From Allobosea psychrotolerans (GTDB taxonomy: Bacteria; Pseudomonadota; Alphaproteobacteria; Rhizobiales; Beijerinckiaceae): DNA of 64,000 nt. Below, piece by piece: positions 54,401-62,958 of this stretch. A program made the translations under genes and the position numbers. The stretch's first letter is position 1, and each line of letters begins with the position of its first letter. Under the pieces are notes generated by a model. The model had not been told where the DNA came from. It saw only the letters and a list, made by a program, of their open reading frames with translations, and made no database searches. The stretch spans positions 140,916 to 204,915 of the forward strand of contig NZ_PQFZ01000011.1 in the NCBI RefSeq assembly GCF_002917105.1. The letters run 5' to 3'.

Positions 54401-54925
54401 GCTGTGCAGGCCGGCGATGCCGGCGGCGTCCTCGAGGATGCGCCGGCGCGATTGCGGCTTGGCCGAGATGATCTCGCTGATCTGCCCCTGCCGCACCAGG
54501 GCTGGCGAGCGTGCGCCCGTCGCGGCGTCGGCGAACAGGAGCTGCACATCCTTCGCGCGCACCTCCTTGCCGTTGACGCGATAGGTCGAGCCTTCCTCGC
54601 GCTCGATCCGGCGGGTGACTTCGAGGACATCGGTCTCGTTGAAGGCGGCGGGCGCCTTGCGATCGGCATTGTCGAGGGTGAGCGCGACTTCGGCCATGTT
54701 GCGGCCGGGGCGCTCATTCGAGCCGCCGAAGATGACATCGTCCATCCCCGAGCCGCGCATGTTCTTGAACGAGCTTTCGCCCATTACCCAGCGCAGGGCT
54801 TCGACGAGATTGGACTTGCCGCAGCCATTGGGGCCGACGATGCCGGTCAGCCCTGGCTCGATCAGGAACTCCGTCGGCTCGACGAAGGTCTTGAAGCCGG
54901 TGAGCTTGAGGCGCGTCAGCTGCAT
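51470..54925 (-). CDS. smc: chromosome segregation protein SMC
   Basis: The structural-maintenance-of-chromosomes ATPase, 1151 residues, which organises and segregates the chromosome with ScpA/ScpB. Walker A GPNGCGKSN is at residues 31-39; the ABC signature LLSGGEQAL and Walker B CVLDEVDAPLDD are near the C terminus. Between them are two long Ala/Glu/Arg coiled coils around a central hinge (about residues 480-640). Neighbours dsbA, DUF721 and mutY are its usual partners in Hyphomicrobiales genomes. Confidence 0.97.
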   Translation of the reverse strand: MQLTRLKLTGFKTFVEPTEFLIEPGLTGIVGPNGCGKSNLVEALRWVMGESSFKNMRGSGMDDVIFGGSNERPGRNMAEVALTLDNADRKAPAAFNETDVLEVTRRIEREEGSTYRVNGKEVRAKDVQLLFADAATGARSPALVRQGQISEIISAKPQSRRRILEDAAGIAGLHSRRHEAELRLRGAEENLTRLEDVLGEIDGQIEALQRQARQAGRYRSLAADIRRAEAVLALIAHHEARLQEAQGERALEAAMRGVAEQTGIQAEAARMQAVAAHALPALREAEAAAAATLVRLKRGLDEIEAANRRARQRGEELGRRLSELQGDLARQESVARDASGSLSRLAEEDDELARESAGAAASAEAATASLSETEAALAAAETEHAAAQARLSDLGARRGALERALREARERVTRASGERDRLLRDQAALDAATASTPLAALRDAVTTGETAMGEADARANAARGALGAARERETQLRAPLAEADRKAQRLETEIKTLQKLLAPASGDLWPAIIEAISVAKGYETALGAALGDDLDAATEASAPTHWRDTGPGGDDPALPAGVEALGQQVRGPPALKRRLAQIGIVARADGAHLRDQLKPGQRLVSREGDIWRWDGFTSAAEAPSPAARRLAEKNRLGDLEREAQAAREAAEVAREGLDAATNEAKAAAQAETVTLEAVRMARRGLDQAREQLAAAEREASETAARRSALSEAIERLGQTITEATTQAVGHEEAYAALAPSTDLETVLLKARVELGERRVAASDARARVQTLAREAELRQKRRVAIAQDVAAWQQRAATSSQTAEETRRRIETVFAEQKALLEAPDTFLVERRRIVAEIETAEAGRREAADSLAKAETALAEADRQARAALEGLAGAREVRASAEARLEAARQRVSDVARQIEDGLETTLSELQGLTGLKPGEDLPAQGAVESRLAGLKGERERLGAVNLRAEDELSEIKAKREGMTGERDDLSEAIRRLRQAIGALNREGRERLLAAFEIVNEQFQRLFSVLFGGGTAELKLVDSEDPLEAGLEIFARPPGKKPQVMTLLSGGEQALTATALIFAVFLTNPSPICVLDEVDAPLDDANVERYCDLLDEMARHTQTRFILITHNPITMARMDRLFGVTMAERGVSQMVSVDLATAERIREAG

Positions 54926-54956
54926 GAGCGCGCGCCCCGTTCCACATCTGAGGCCG

Positions 54957-55062
54957 TCATCCTGGACAAGCCGCGAAGCGGCGCCGATCCGGGATCCATC
55001 ATAGGGTTCGTCGGCGGCCTATGATGGATCCCGGATCTCCGCTTCGCTGCGTCCGGGATGAC
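54957..55062. repeat. large nested palindromic repeat, family B (copy 6)
   Basis: A perfect 20-bp inverted repeat, GATCCGGGATCCATCATAGG (54986-55005) against its complement at 55018-55037, is nested within outer arms GTCATCCTGGAC and GTCCGGGATGAC with CGAAGCGG/CCGCTTCG between. This is the best preserved member of the family. It lies between smc and dsbA and could fold into a long stable cruciform or RNA hairpin. Confidence 0.88.
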
Positions 55063-55093
55063 GAGGAGGTTGTGAGAAAGTGGCCGAGCGTCC

Positions 55094-55714
55094 TCAGCCC
55101 GCCAGCAGCGGCTCGAGGATCTTGTCGAATTCGGCGATCGAGAGCGCACCTGAACGCTTCTGCCCGTTGATGAAGAAGGTCGGCGTCGCATCGACGCCAG
55201 CCTTGGCCCCACGATCCTTCACTTGCGTGACGGCGTCATAGATATCTTGCCTTTTCAAGCAGGCTTCAAACGAATCCTGTGTGAAACCGGCCTGTTTGAC
55301 CATGCTCGACAGTGCATCGACCGGCTTGTCGGTGAAAGCCCAGGCCTTTTGCTGGCTGAACAGCATGTCGGTCATCGGGTAGTATTTGTCGTTGCCGTTG
55401 CAGCGGGCAAGCATGAAGCCCGCGGTTGCCAGCGGATCGAGCGGGAATTCGCGCAGCGTGAAGCGGATTTTGCCCGTGTCGATGTACTTCGCCTTCAGCG
55501 CCGGCCAGGTCTCCTGATGGAAGGCGGCGCAGTGGCTGCAGGTCATCGAGGCGTATTCGATCACCGTCACCTTGGCGTCGGCCGGGCCGAGCCAGACATC
55601 GCCGAGCGGGCCGGCCGTGGTCAGATCGGTCTGCGCCTGGGCACTGCGCGCGCCCAGCATCGCGGCGGCTGCGAGGCCGGCGCTGCCGGTCAGAAGCTGT
55701 CGCCTGTTCGTCAT
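55094..55714 (-). CDS. DsbA-family thiol:disulfide interchange protein
   Basis: A 206-residue exported thioredoxin-fold protein with the active site CSHC at C59-C62 and cis-proline in DATPTFF. The leader begins with NRRQLLTG, like a twin-arginine signal without a perfect consensus, then a hydrophobic stretch ending in ARSAQAQ. It probably oxidises or isomerises periplasmic thiols. Between smc and DUF721. Confidence 0.92.
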   Translation of the reverse strand: MTNRRQLLTGSAGLAAAAMLGARSAQAQTDLTTAGPLGDVWLGPADAKVTVIEYASMTCSHCAAFHQETWPALKAKYIDTGKIRFTLREFPLDPLATAGFMLARCNGNDKYYPMTDMLFSQQKAWAFTDKPVDALSSMVKQAGFTQDSFEACLKRQDIYDAVTQVKDRGAKAGVDATPTFFINGQKRSGALSIAEFDKILEPLLAG

Positions 55715-55805
55715 AATGCAGTGTCCTTGAGAGCGAAATCGGTTGCCGGACCATAGAGGCCATCACGATTGTGGCAAGATCGGTTCGGCGCGATCTTGCC
55801 GGCAT

Positions 55806-56303
55806 TCACGAAGCTGTGTCGGGCCGGCCATGGCGGGCACCCGCGCCGACGGAACGGCCGAGCCGCTCCAGCGCTGCCCGCAATTCCGGGTCAGTGATGC
55901 CGGAGACCTGCTGCGCCACGCGTGCGACCGTCGCCGGGTCTGGCGCTGGCGGTGGCTGCCTGGTCACCGGCGCCTCGACCGGGCCCTGTTTCAGAACGAG
56001 CTTGCCGACGGCGCGCCAGCCGAGATGGGTGTTGACCCGCTCCAGCACGAGCGGCGCGAGCTGCTGCATCTCCAGCGCGAAGGCGCCCTCGACCCGCACC
56101 ACCATCGTTGCGGGATCGGAGGTCTCGCCCGGCGCGGGCCGGCGGCGCGGCCAGTCGATCTTGAGCGGCCGCGATCGGGCGGCCAGCCGCTCGCCGACGA
56201 TCTCGGACCAGAGCGAGACGATGGCGCGGCCGGCAAAGCCCTGCGCGGCGAGCGCCGGCGCAAGGCAGTCATCGATCAGGTCGGCGAGGGGTTTGGCAGC
56301 CAT
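55806..56303 (-). CDS. DUF721 (DciA-related) protein
   Basis: A 165-residue protein with the DUF721 domain near its N terminus (LADLIDDCLAPALAAQGFAGRAIVSLWSEIVGERLAARSRPLKI). DUF721 includes DciA, which loads the replicative helicase in bacteria without DnaC; that role is likely but not shown for this branch. The C terminus is Pro/Ala-rich. Located between dsbA and the divergent ClpP-like gene. Confidence 0.85.
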   Translation of the reverse strand: MAAKPLADLIDDCLAPALAAQGFAGRAIVSLWSEIVGERLAARSRPLKIDWPRRRPAPGETSDPATMVVRVEGAFALEMQQLAPLVLERVNTHLGWRAVGKLVLKQGPVEAPVTRQPPPAPDPATVARVAQQVSGITDPELRAALERLGRSVGAGARHGRPDTAS

Positions 56304-56401
56304 GCGCTATTGTGCAGGGGCGGCGTGGTGACACACAAGTCCCCTGTGACAACGACGTGAGCGATCATCTAAGGTTGCAGGGCGGCTGCGGGGGATTTGG
56401 G

Positions 56402-56983
56402 ATGCGTATGGTGTCTGTGCTGGCGGCGTTCTGCGCCGTGACGATTCAGGCTGCCTCCGCGGTCGAGATCTCGCAAAAGGGCGCGATGGCGACCCTGAGC
56501 GGGCCAATCAACAATGGCGATGAGTTTCTGCTGCGCGATTTCCTGACCAGCCCACAAGGCGGGCAGGTCAAATTCATCCATCTCAACAGTCAGGGCGGGC
56601 GCGTTCTCGCCGCGCGTGAAATGGCCCGGCACATTCGCAGGGCCGGGCTGGTCACCGTCGTGGATGCGTCGCGCGCGCTCTGCAACAGCGCGTGCACGGC
56701 CCTGTTTACCGCGGGTGTCAGACGGCACTATCTCAACGCGACCTTCGCCGATGGCGCGGGCGGGCGCGGAGGTCTCGGCTTCCACGAAGGCAATAGTCTT
56801 CAGGCTTCCGGTGCGCGGGGGTATTCGGGCGGTGCAGTGGCCGAGATGAACAACATCTATTACGAAATGGGCGTGCCCGGTGCGGCATCCCTGACAACCA
56901 AGGCGGCCTTCGACAGACTGTACCGGATCTCGGGGCAGACTGCGCTTTCATTGGGAATCGCCTCATCGCTCTCGCCTCCGTAA
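56402..56983 (+). CDS. exported ClpP/crotonase-like protein
   Basis: A 193-residue protein with a signal peptide (VLAAFCAVTIQAASA) and a ClpP/crotonase-like fold of the COG3904 group: GPINNGDEFLLRDFL, IHLNSQGGRVLAAREMARHIR, and CNSACTALFTAG, where the serine of NSAC sits where ClpP-type nucleophiles do; GLGFHEG carries a possible histidine. It may be a periplasmic serine peptidase or an inactive relative. Its TAA stop overlaps the mutY ATG by one base, so the two are coupled. The ATG at 56402 was chosen for the signal peptide. Confidence 0.8.
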   Translation: MRMVSVLAAFCAVTIQAASAVEISQKGAMATLSGPINNGDEFLLRDFLTSPQGGQVKFIHLNSQGGRVLAAREMARHIRRAGLVTVVDASRALCNSACTALFTAGVRRHYLNATFADGAGGRGGLGFHEGNSLQASGARGYSGGAVAEMNNIYYEMGVPGAASLTTKAAFDRLYRISGQTALSLGIASSLSPP

Positions 56984-58053
56984 TGCCTGCGCCGAACGCC
57001 GCCGATCTCCTCGTCTGGTATGACCGCCATCGCCGCAGCCTGCCCTGGCGGGCGCTGCCGGGCGAAAGGCCCGACCCCTACCGTGTCTGGGCCTCCGAGA
57101 TCATGCTGCAGCAGACCACGATTGCGGCGGTAAAGCCCTATTTCGAGCGCTTCATGGCGCGCTTCCCGACGGTGGAGGCGCTGGCAGTCGCACCCTCCGA
57201 GGAAGTCATGCAGGCCTGGGCCGGGCTCGGCTACTACTCGCGCGCCCGCAATCTGCATGCCTGCGCCAAGGCCGTGGCTGAGAGCCATGGCGGCCGCTTT
57301 CCCGACACCGAGGAGGGCTTGCGCGCCCTGCCGGGCATCGGCGCCTATACGGCGGGCGCGGTGGCCGCGATCGCCTTCGACAGGGCCGCAGCGGCCGTCG
57401 ACGGCAATGTCGAGCGCGTCATGACCCGGCTCTTTGCCATCGAGGAGGCCTTGCCTGGCGCCAAGCCCCTGATTCGCGAGCAGGTGCTGGCATTGTTGCC
57501 GGCAGCGCGGCCGGGCGATTTCGCGCAAGCGCTGATGGATCTGGGCGCGACGATCTGCACGCCGCGCAATCCGGCCTGCGGCATCTGCCCCTGGCGCGAG
57601 CCCTGCCGGGCGCGAACTGCCGGAACCCAGGAGAGCTATCCGCGCAAGGCGGCGAAGAAGGCGGGCGTCACCCGCTATGGCGCAGCCTTCGTGCTGCTGC
57701 GCGAGGACGGCGCACTCCTGGTTCGCACGCGCCCGAACAAGGGGCTGCTCGGCGGCATGGCGGAAGTTCCGACCAGCGACTGGCGCGCCGATTACGAACT
57801 GGACGGCGCCGCGCAGGACGCGCCAATCGCGACGCGTTGGCGCAAGCTGGGTCTGCCGGTGCGCCATGTCTTTACGCATTTCCCGCTGGAATTGACGGTG
57901 CTGGTGGCGAGGGCACCGCTCACGGCGCAAGCCCCGCAAGGCATGCGCTTCACGCCGCATGGCAAGCTGCGCGAGGAGCCGTTCCCGAGCCTGATGCTGA
58001 AAGTGGTCGAGGCCGGGCTGGCGGCGCTCAAGCACCCGGGTGTCGATGCCTGA
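56983..58053 (+). CDS. mutY: A/G-specific adenine DNA glycosylase
   Basis: MutY removes adenine mispaired with 8-oxoguanine. The 356-residue protein has the catalytic Glu E39 (SEIMLQQT), the helix-hairpin-helix LPGIGAYTAGAV at 116-127 with Asp D140, the 4Fe-4S cluster cysteines C192, C199, C202 and C208 in the standard C-x6-C-x2-C-x5-C spacing, and a C-terminal NUDIX-like domain. Its stop is followed after 43 bases by the toxin gene. Confidence 0.95.
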   Translation: MPAPNAADLLVWYDRHRRSLPWRALPGERPDPYRVWASEIMLQQTTIAAVKPYFERFMARFPTVEALAVAPSEEVMQAWAGLGYYSRARNLHACAKAVAESHGGRFPDTEEGLRALPGIGAYTAGAVAAIAFDRAAAAVDGNVERVMTRLFAIEEALPGAKPLIREQVLALLPAARPGDFAQALMDLGATICTPRNPACGICPWREPCRARTAGTQESYPRKAAKKAGVTRYGAAFVLLREDGALLVRTRPNKGLLGGMAEVPTSDWRADYELDGAAQDAPIATRWRKLGLPVRHVFTHFPLELTVLVARAPLTAQAPQGMRFTPHGKLREEPFPSLMLKVVEAGLAALKHPGVDA

Positions 58054-58054
58054 G

Positions 58055-58085
58055 TACGCCATTGACGTAGTCCGCCAGTGGCGTA
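58055..58085. promoter_or_regulatory. inverted repeat operator at the toxin-antitoxin promoter
   Basis: TACGCCA (58055-58061) and TGGCGTA (58079-58085) form a perfect 7-bp inverted repeat with 17 bases between. The left arm touches the -35 and the right arm overlaps the -10 of the promoter at 58062-58089. This is the layout expected of an autorepressed toxin-antitoxin operon. Confidence 0.65.
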
Positions 58086-58089
58086 TATT
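58062..58089 (+). promoter_or_regulatory. promoter of the toxin-antitoxin operon
   Basis: TTGACG (58062-58067) and TATATT (58084-58089) with a 16-base spacer form a near-consensus sigma-70 promoter. Transcription would start at about 58096, at or very near the toxin ATG, so the message may have almost no leader. Confidence 0.65.
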
Positions 58090-58095
58090 TCGGTG

Positions 58096-58443
58096 ATGCG
58101 CGGTCTCCTGTCCGTCGTCGAAACGCCAAGCTATCTGGCGCGGGCCGAGCGTCTGATGACGCCGGAGGAGCGAACTGCCGTCGTCGATGCTATTGCCGCT
58201 GACCCGAGGGTGGGGGTCGTCATTCAAGGGACGGGCGGTTTGCGCAAAGCGCGCATTCCCTTGGCCGGGCGAGGCAAGCGCGGTGGCGGCCGTGTGATCT
58301 ACTGGTTTCACTCGGCTGGATTTCCGGCCGTGCTTCTCTGGGTTTTCGCGAAGAACGAAGCCGACGATCTGACATCCGCTCAGCGGCAGGCTCTGGCCGA
58401 CGTGACGCGCGATCTTTTGGTAGATTTTAGGAGGCCGAGATGA
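58096..58443 (+). CDS. HigB/RelE-type toxin
   Basis: A 115-residue toxin-family protein of the RelE/HigB superfamily (mRNA interferases that cut translated mRNA). The typical order is visible: VVETPSYLARAERLMTPEE, VIQGTGGLRKARIP (residues 43-54), a Lys/Arg-rich GRGKRGGGRVIYWF strand and VFAKNEADDLT. Start: ATG at 58096; a slightly upstream start would lie in the promoter. Its stop overlaps the antitoxin start (ATGA). Toxin before antitoxin, as in HigBA systems. Confidence 0.85.
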   Translation: MRGLLSVVETPSYLARAERLMTPEERTAVVDAIAADPRVGVVIQGTGGLRKARIPLAGRGKRGGGRVIYWFHSAGFPAVLLWVFAKNEADDLTSAQRQALADVTRDLLVDFRRPR

Positions 58444-58736
58444 AGGACGCGGATTTCGATGGTTTGATGCGCAGCCTCGGCGAGGCGCGCGCTCATGCCA
58501 GGGGCGAGGAAGTGCCGGGCCTGCGGGTGCGTGTGCCAGCAATAGTCGATGTCGCGGCGGTTCGCGCTCGGACGCAGTTGTCTCAGGTCGCCTTTGCCCG
58601 GCGGATCGGGGTTTCGCCGGGCACGCTGCGCAACTGGGAGCAGAAGCGGCGCGCCCCCGAGGGGCCGGCGCGCGTACTGCTGGCGATGATCGCGCGCAAT
58701 CCGCGTGTGGTCGAAGAGACGCTTGAGGCCAGCTAG
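58440..58736 (+). CDS. HigA-type (helix-turn-helix) antitoxin
   Basis: A 98-residue protein with a helix-turn-helix at about residues 46-69 (QLSQVAFARRIGVSPGTLRNWE) of the XRE/NadS type, and an N-terminal part likely to bind the toxin. It should neutralise the toxin and repress the shared promoter through the inverted repeat at 58055-58085. It is convergent with ccrM, only five bases apart, so each gene ends almost inside the other's terminator region. Confidence 0.85.
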   Translation: MKDADFDGLMRSLGEARAHARGEEVPGLRVRVPAIVDVAAVRARTQLSQVAFARRIGVSPGTLRNWEQKRRAPEGPARVLLAMIARNPRVVEETLEAS

Positions 58737-58741
58737 CGGCT

Positions 58742-59956
<1,215 letters not shown>

Positions 59957-60135
59957 TTACGCAACTTGAACAGTCGCGATATTGCTCGGACAGGGTAAAA
60001 GCCGGGTTTCTGCGATGAAAAAAATGCGTCTCGTTTTGGGGCTGCAGCTTTTGCCTAGTCCCTTGATCCCGCTGCCGAATTCCTAACCGAGAGTTAACGG
60101 CGCGCGCGTTCGCGCAAAGCTTCGGCCGGTTCGCT

Positions 60136-60747
60136 TCAACGCTGCCAGACGCCCTTCACCGGCGCGAAGCTGTAGCGATGCTCGGGGCAGGGGCCGTGCT
60201 CCTGGATCGCCGCGCGGTGGACCGCCGTGCCATAGCCGACATGCCCGGCGAAGCCATAGGCCGGGTAGAGCTGCGCCAGCCGCGCCATCATTCTGTCGCG
60301 CGTCACCTTGGCGATGATCGAGGCGGCCGCGATCGAGGCGACGAGCGCGTCGCCCTTGACGATCGCCTCGCAGGGGCAGGGCAGGGGCGGCGGGTCGTTG
60401 CCGTCGACCAGGACCTTGAGCGGCGCAAGCGGCAGGGCGGCGACGGCGCGCTTCATCGCCAGCAGCGTCGCCTGCCGGATGTTGATGGCGTCGATCTCGG
60501 CTGCGGTCACGCTGGCAATGCCGATCGCCAGCGCCGTCCCAGCGATTGTGTCGAACAGCGCCTCGCGGCGCGCAGCGCTGAGCAGCTTCGAATCGGCGAG
60601 CCCGGCAGGAACCTTCCCGGGGTCGAGGATCACTGCCGCCGCGACGACTGGTCCGGCCAATGGTCCGCGCCCGACCTCGTCGATCCCGGCCAATGGCCAG
60701 AACCCGGTTGCGATGGCTTGCGTCTCACGGCTGAAATCGGCGCTCAT
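60136..60747 (-). CDS. rnhB: ribonuclease HII
   Basis: RNase HII, 203 residues, which removes ribonucleotides misincorporated in DNA and other RNA-DNA hybrids. The DEDD-type metal residues are visible as D23-E24 in [17 protein letters not shown] near residue 117 and the later KVTRDRMM. The ATG at 60747 gives the family N terminus; an upstream start 18 codons earlier is unlikely. Together with rnhA both RNase H types are in this window. Confidence 0.95.
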   Translation of the reverse strand: MSADFSRETQAIATGFWPLAGIDEVGRGPLAGPVVAAAVILDPGKVPAGLADSKLLSAARREALFDTIAGTALAIGIASVTAAEIDAINIRQATLLAMKRAVAALPLAPLKVLVDGNDPPPLPCPCEAIVKGDALVASIAAASIIAKVTRDRMMARLAQLYPAYGFAGHVGYGTAVHRAAIQEHGPCPEHRYSFAPVKGVWQR

Positions 60748-60807
60748 GCCGCGTCTTATGGCGAAGTCGGTTCGCCGAGGCCAGATGGGCCTATGAACCA
60801 TCCCCGC

Positions 60808-62022
60808 TCAGAACAGGCTCAGCTGCGCCTTTTCCTTCTCGGGCTTCAGGAACAGGTCGTTGCGCAGCCGCAGGCGTGTCGTGTTGAAGCCGAGCCGCTC
60901 GGCCGCCATCTCGAAGCGCCGCCCGATCATCCAGGCATAAGGCCCCGAGCCGACCTGGCGCTGGCCCCAGGCCGCGTCGTAATCCTTGCCGCCGCGCGTC
61001 GAGCGGATCAGCGAGACGACGTGGCGCAATTTATCGGGGTGGTGGGTCAGCAGCCAGTCCTGCACCAGATCCTTCACCTCCAGCGGCAGCCGCAGCAGCA
61101 CATAGCCCGCCTCGCGCGCGCCGGCGGCCTTGGCGGCGTCGAGGATGCGCTCGATCTCATGCTCGTTGATCGCCGGGATGATCGGCGCGACCAGCACGGT
61201 GACCGGGATGCCAGCCTCCGACAAAGCCCTGATCGTCTCCAGGCGTTTGGCCGGGGAGGCGGCGCGCGGCTCCATGGTACGGGCGATCTTGGGATCGAGC
61301 GTGGTCAGAGAGATCGCGACCTTGGCGAGCCCTTTCGCCGCCATCGGCGCCAATATGTCGATGTCGCGCTGGACCAGCGCCGATTTCGTCACGATCCCGA
61401 CCGGGTGGTTGAATGTCGCCAGCACCTCCAGGATCGAGCGCATGATCCGCAGCTTCTTCTCGATCGGCTGATAGGCGTCGGTATTGGTGCCGATCGCGAT
61501 GGTGCGCGGCTGGTAGGAGGGCGCGCTGAGCTCCTTCTCCAGCAGGATCGCCGCATCGGGCTTGGCCGTCAGCTTGCTCTCGAAGTCCAGCCCCGGCGAC
61601 AGGCCGAGATAGGCGTGGCTCGGCCTCGCGAAGCAATAGACGCAGCCATGCTCGCAGCCGCGATAGGGGTTGATCGAGCGGTCGAACGAAATATCAGGCG
61701 AGTCGTTCCTGGTGATGATCGTGCGCGGCTTCTCGATCGAGACCTCGGTCTTGAAGGCCGGCAATTCGCCGAGCGTGCCCCAGCCGTCATCCTCGAGGAC
61801 GCGTTGCTCGGCCTCGAAGCGCCCGCCCGGGTTGATCGTGGCGCCGCGTCCGCGCCGGCGTTCCGGGTCGATCCGGTGCCCGGCATAGGCCATCGGGTCG
61901 AGCGGCGCGACGCGCGCGGAAACCGAGGCCGGCTCGCTGTCATGCCGCTTGAGCGGCTGGGCCGGAATCGGCCGCGAAGAGGGTCTCGCAGAGGGCGTGG
62001 CAGAGGGCGTGGCCTGGCGCAT
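60808..62022 (-). CDS. PA0069-family radical SAM protein
   Basis: A 404-residue radical S-adenosylmethionine protein with the cluster motif CEHGCVYC (C123, C127, C130) and the SPASM-less fold of the SplB-related group. The group is related to spore photoproduct lyase but its substrate is unknown. The N-terminal 60 residues are Pro/Ser/Arg-rich with a short duplication (SATPSARPSS). The ATG at 62022 lies 57 bases after a perfect LexA-box-like motif, suggesting DNA-damage control. Confidence 0.9.
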   Translation of the reverse strand: MRQATPSATPSARPSSRPIPAQPLKRHDSEPASVSARVAPLDPMAYAGHRIDPERRRGRGATINPGGRFEAEQRVLEDDGWGTLGELPAFKTEVSIEKPRTIITRNDSPDISFDRSINPYRGCEHGCVYCFARPSHAYLGLSPGLDFESKLTAKPDAAILLEKELSAPSYQPRTIAIGTNTDAYQPIEKKLRIMRSILEVLATFNHPVGIVTKSALVQRDIDILAPMAAKGLAKVAISLTTLDPKIARTMEPRAASPAKRLETIRALSEAGIPVTVLVAPIIPAINEHEIERILDAAKAAGAREAGYVLLRLPLEVKDLVQDWLLTHHPDKLRHVVSLIRSTRGGKDYDAAWGQRQVGSGPYAWMIGRRFEMAAERLGFNTTRLRLRNDLFLKPEKEKAQLSLF

Positions 62023-62078
62023 GACGCTGAACCGTCCTGGAAACCGCCGGGAATCGGCGCGTTTCTATGGTCCCAATG

Positions 62079-62093
62079 TGAACATATAGGGAA
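62079..62093. promoter_or_regulatory. candidate LexA (SOS) box, GAAC-N7-GAAC
   Basis: GAACATATAGGGAAC is an exact match to the alphaproteobacterial LexA box, GTTC-N7-GTTC read on the other strand. It lies 57 bases upstream of the radical SAM start and 56 bases before the divergent glycosyltransferase start, so either or both genes could be damage-inducible. Only one such site was noticed. Confidence 0.65.
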
Positions 62094-62148
62094 CAAATTG
62101 CAAGTGACAGGATTGCGACATGTTGCGCTGCGTCATATGGATTTGCGC

Positions 62149-62637
62149 ATGCTCACAGCCGTGATCCGGGCCGACGGCCCCCCAAGCCTGCTCGCCGCGA
62201 CCTTCGCGGTCCTCATTCCCGCTGTCGCCGATGGATTCCTGGGCCATGCCGTCGTGGTCGATGCGCGGGGCGATCGCGAGGTCGAGCGATTGGCCGACGC
62301 CACCGGCGCGAGCTATCTGCGCTCGGGCGCCGCGGAGGGCTGGCATCTCGGCGCGGCGCAGGCGCGCGGCGACTGGCTGGTCCTGCTCGATGCCGGCGAT
62401 GTGCCGCAGTCGCATTGGGCCCAGGTCGTCGACCGGCATCTCATGCTAGCGCCCGACAGCCCGGCCCTGATTCCCTTGCGCGGCGTTGCCGGTTCGCTGC
62501 GCGAGCGCGCGGCGATTTCCTTCGGCGCCAGGCGCCTGCGCGCCGGCCTCGTCGTGCCCAAGGGGCTCGTTCTCGCGGGCAGGCTGGGAGGCGCGCCGCG
62601 CCGCCTGCCGGTCCGCCGCGAACGGGCGAGCGGCTGA
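62149..62637 (+). CDS. short glycosyltransferase-family-2-like protein
   Basis: A 162-residue protein resembling the N-terminal Rossmann half of family 2 glycosyltransferases (MLTAVIRADGPPSLLAATF, VVVDARGDREVERLADATGA, and LLDAGDVP as a DxD-type motif). It is shorter than a full GT2 catalytic domain, with an Arg/Gly-rich tail, so it may be a specialised small enzyme or a remnant. An in-frame ATG at 62137 is an alternative start. Divergent from the radical SAM gene. Confidence 0.7.
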   Translation: MLTAVIRADGPPSLLAATFAVLIPAVADGFLGHAVVVDARGDREVERLADATGASYLRSGAAEGWHLGAAQARGDWLVLLDAGDVPQSHWAQVVDRHLMLAPDSPALIPLRGVAGSLRERAAISFGARRLRAGLVVPKGLVLAGRLGGAPRRLPVRRERASG

Positions 62638-62692
62638 CGGGCAGGGAAGAAGCAGCCATCCCAAAGTTCCCGAAGGGCTTTTAACTTCGGCA

Positions 62693-62764
62693 CTAGAGTA
62701 TTTTCGAGCGAAATGGACACCGGTCCGCGTGAAGAAAATTCGATAAAACAAGGAAATGCTCTAG
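62693..62764. repeat. dispersed palindromic repeat, family A (copy 6, full)
   Basis: The most complete family A copy: CTAGAG (62693-62698) and CTCTAG (62759-62764) ends flank TTTTCGAGCGAAATGGACACCGGTCC with ACCGGT at 62719-62724 and CGCGTGAAGAAAATTCG. It lies after the glycosyltransferase gene. The following 62771-62958 shows no gene I can support. Confidence 0.8.
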
Positions 62765-62958
62765 GTAGCAAAGGCCACAGAGCGGCCGGGAAGTCCTGAA
62801 TCCGGGAGGTTTCAGGTTCCTTGATGTGGCCAGGAATTTCGATGGCGCGTGGACGCCGTCGGCAGCCTCCCTAGGACCGTCAGCCCACTCTGTTCGCAGA
62901 CGCTACGAAGGTCGCAAGAGGTGGGAAGCGGAAGTCGCAATCGACGTTACGGACAACA

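Noticed and set aside
51353..55024. 1223-residue open frame opposite smc
   Set aside because: It lies entirely antisense to smc, has an Arg/Ala/Gly/Leu-rich random composition and no motif. Long antisense frames are expected in GC-rich genomes.
60178..62148. Long upstream extension of the glycosyltransferase frame
   Set aside because: It runs antisense through rnhB and the radical SAM gene; only the end from 62149 has family resemblance.
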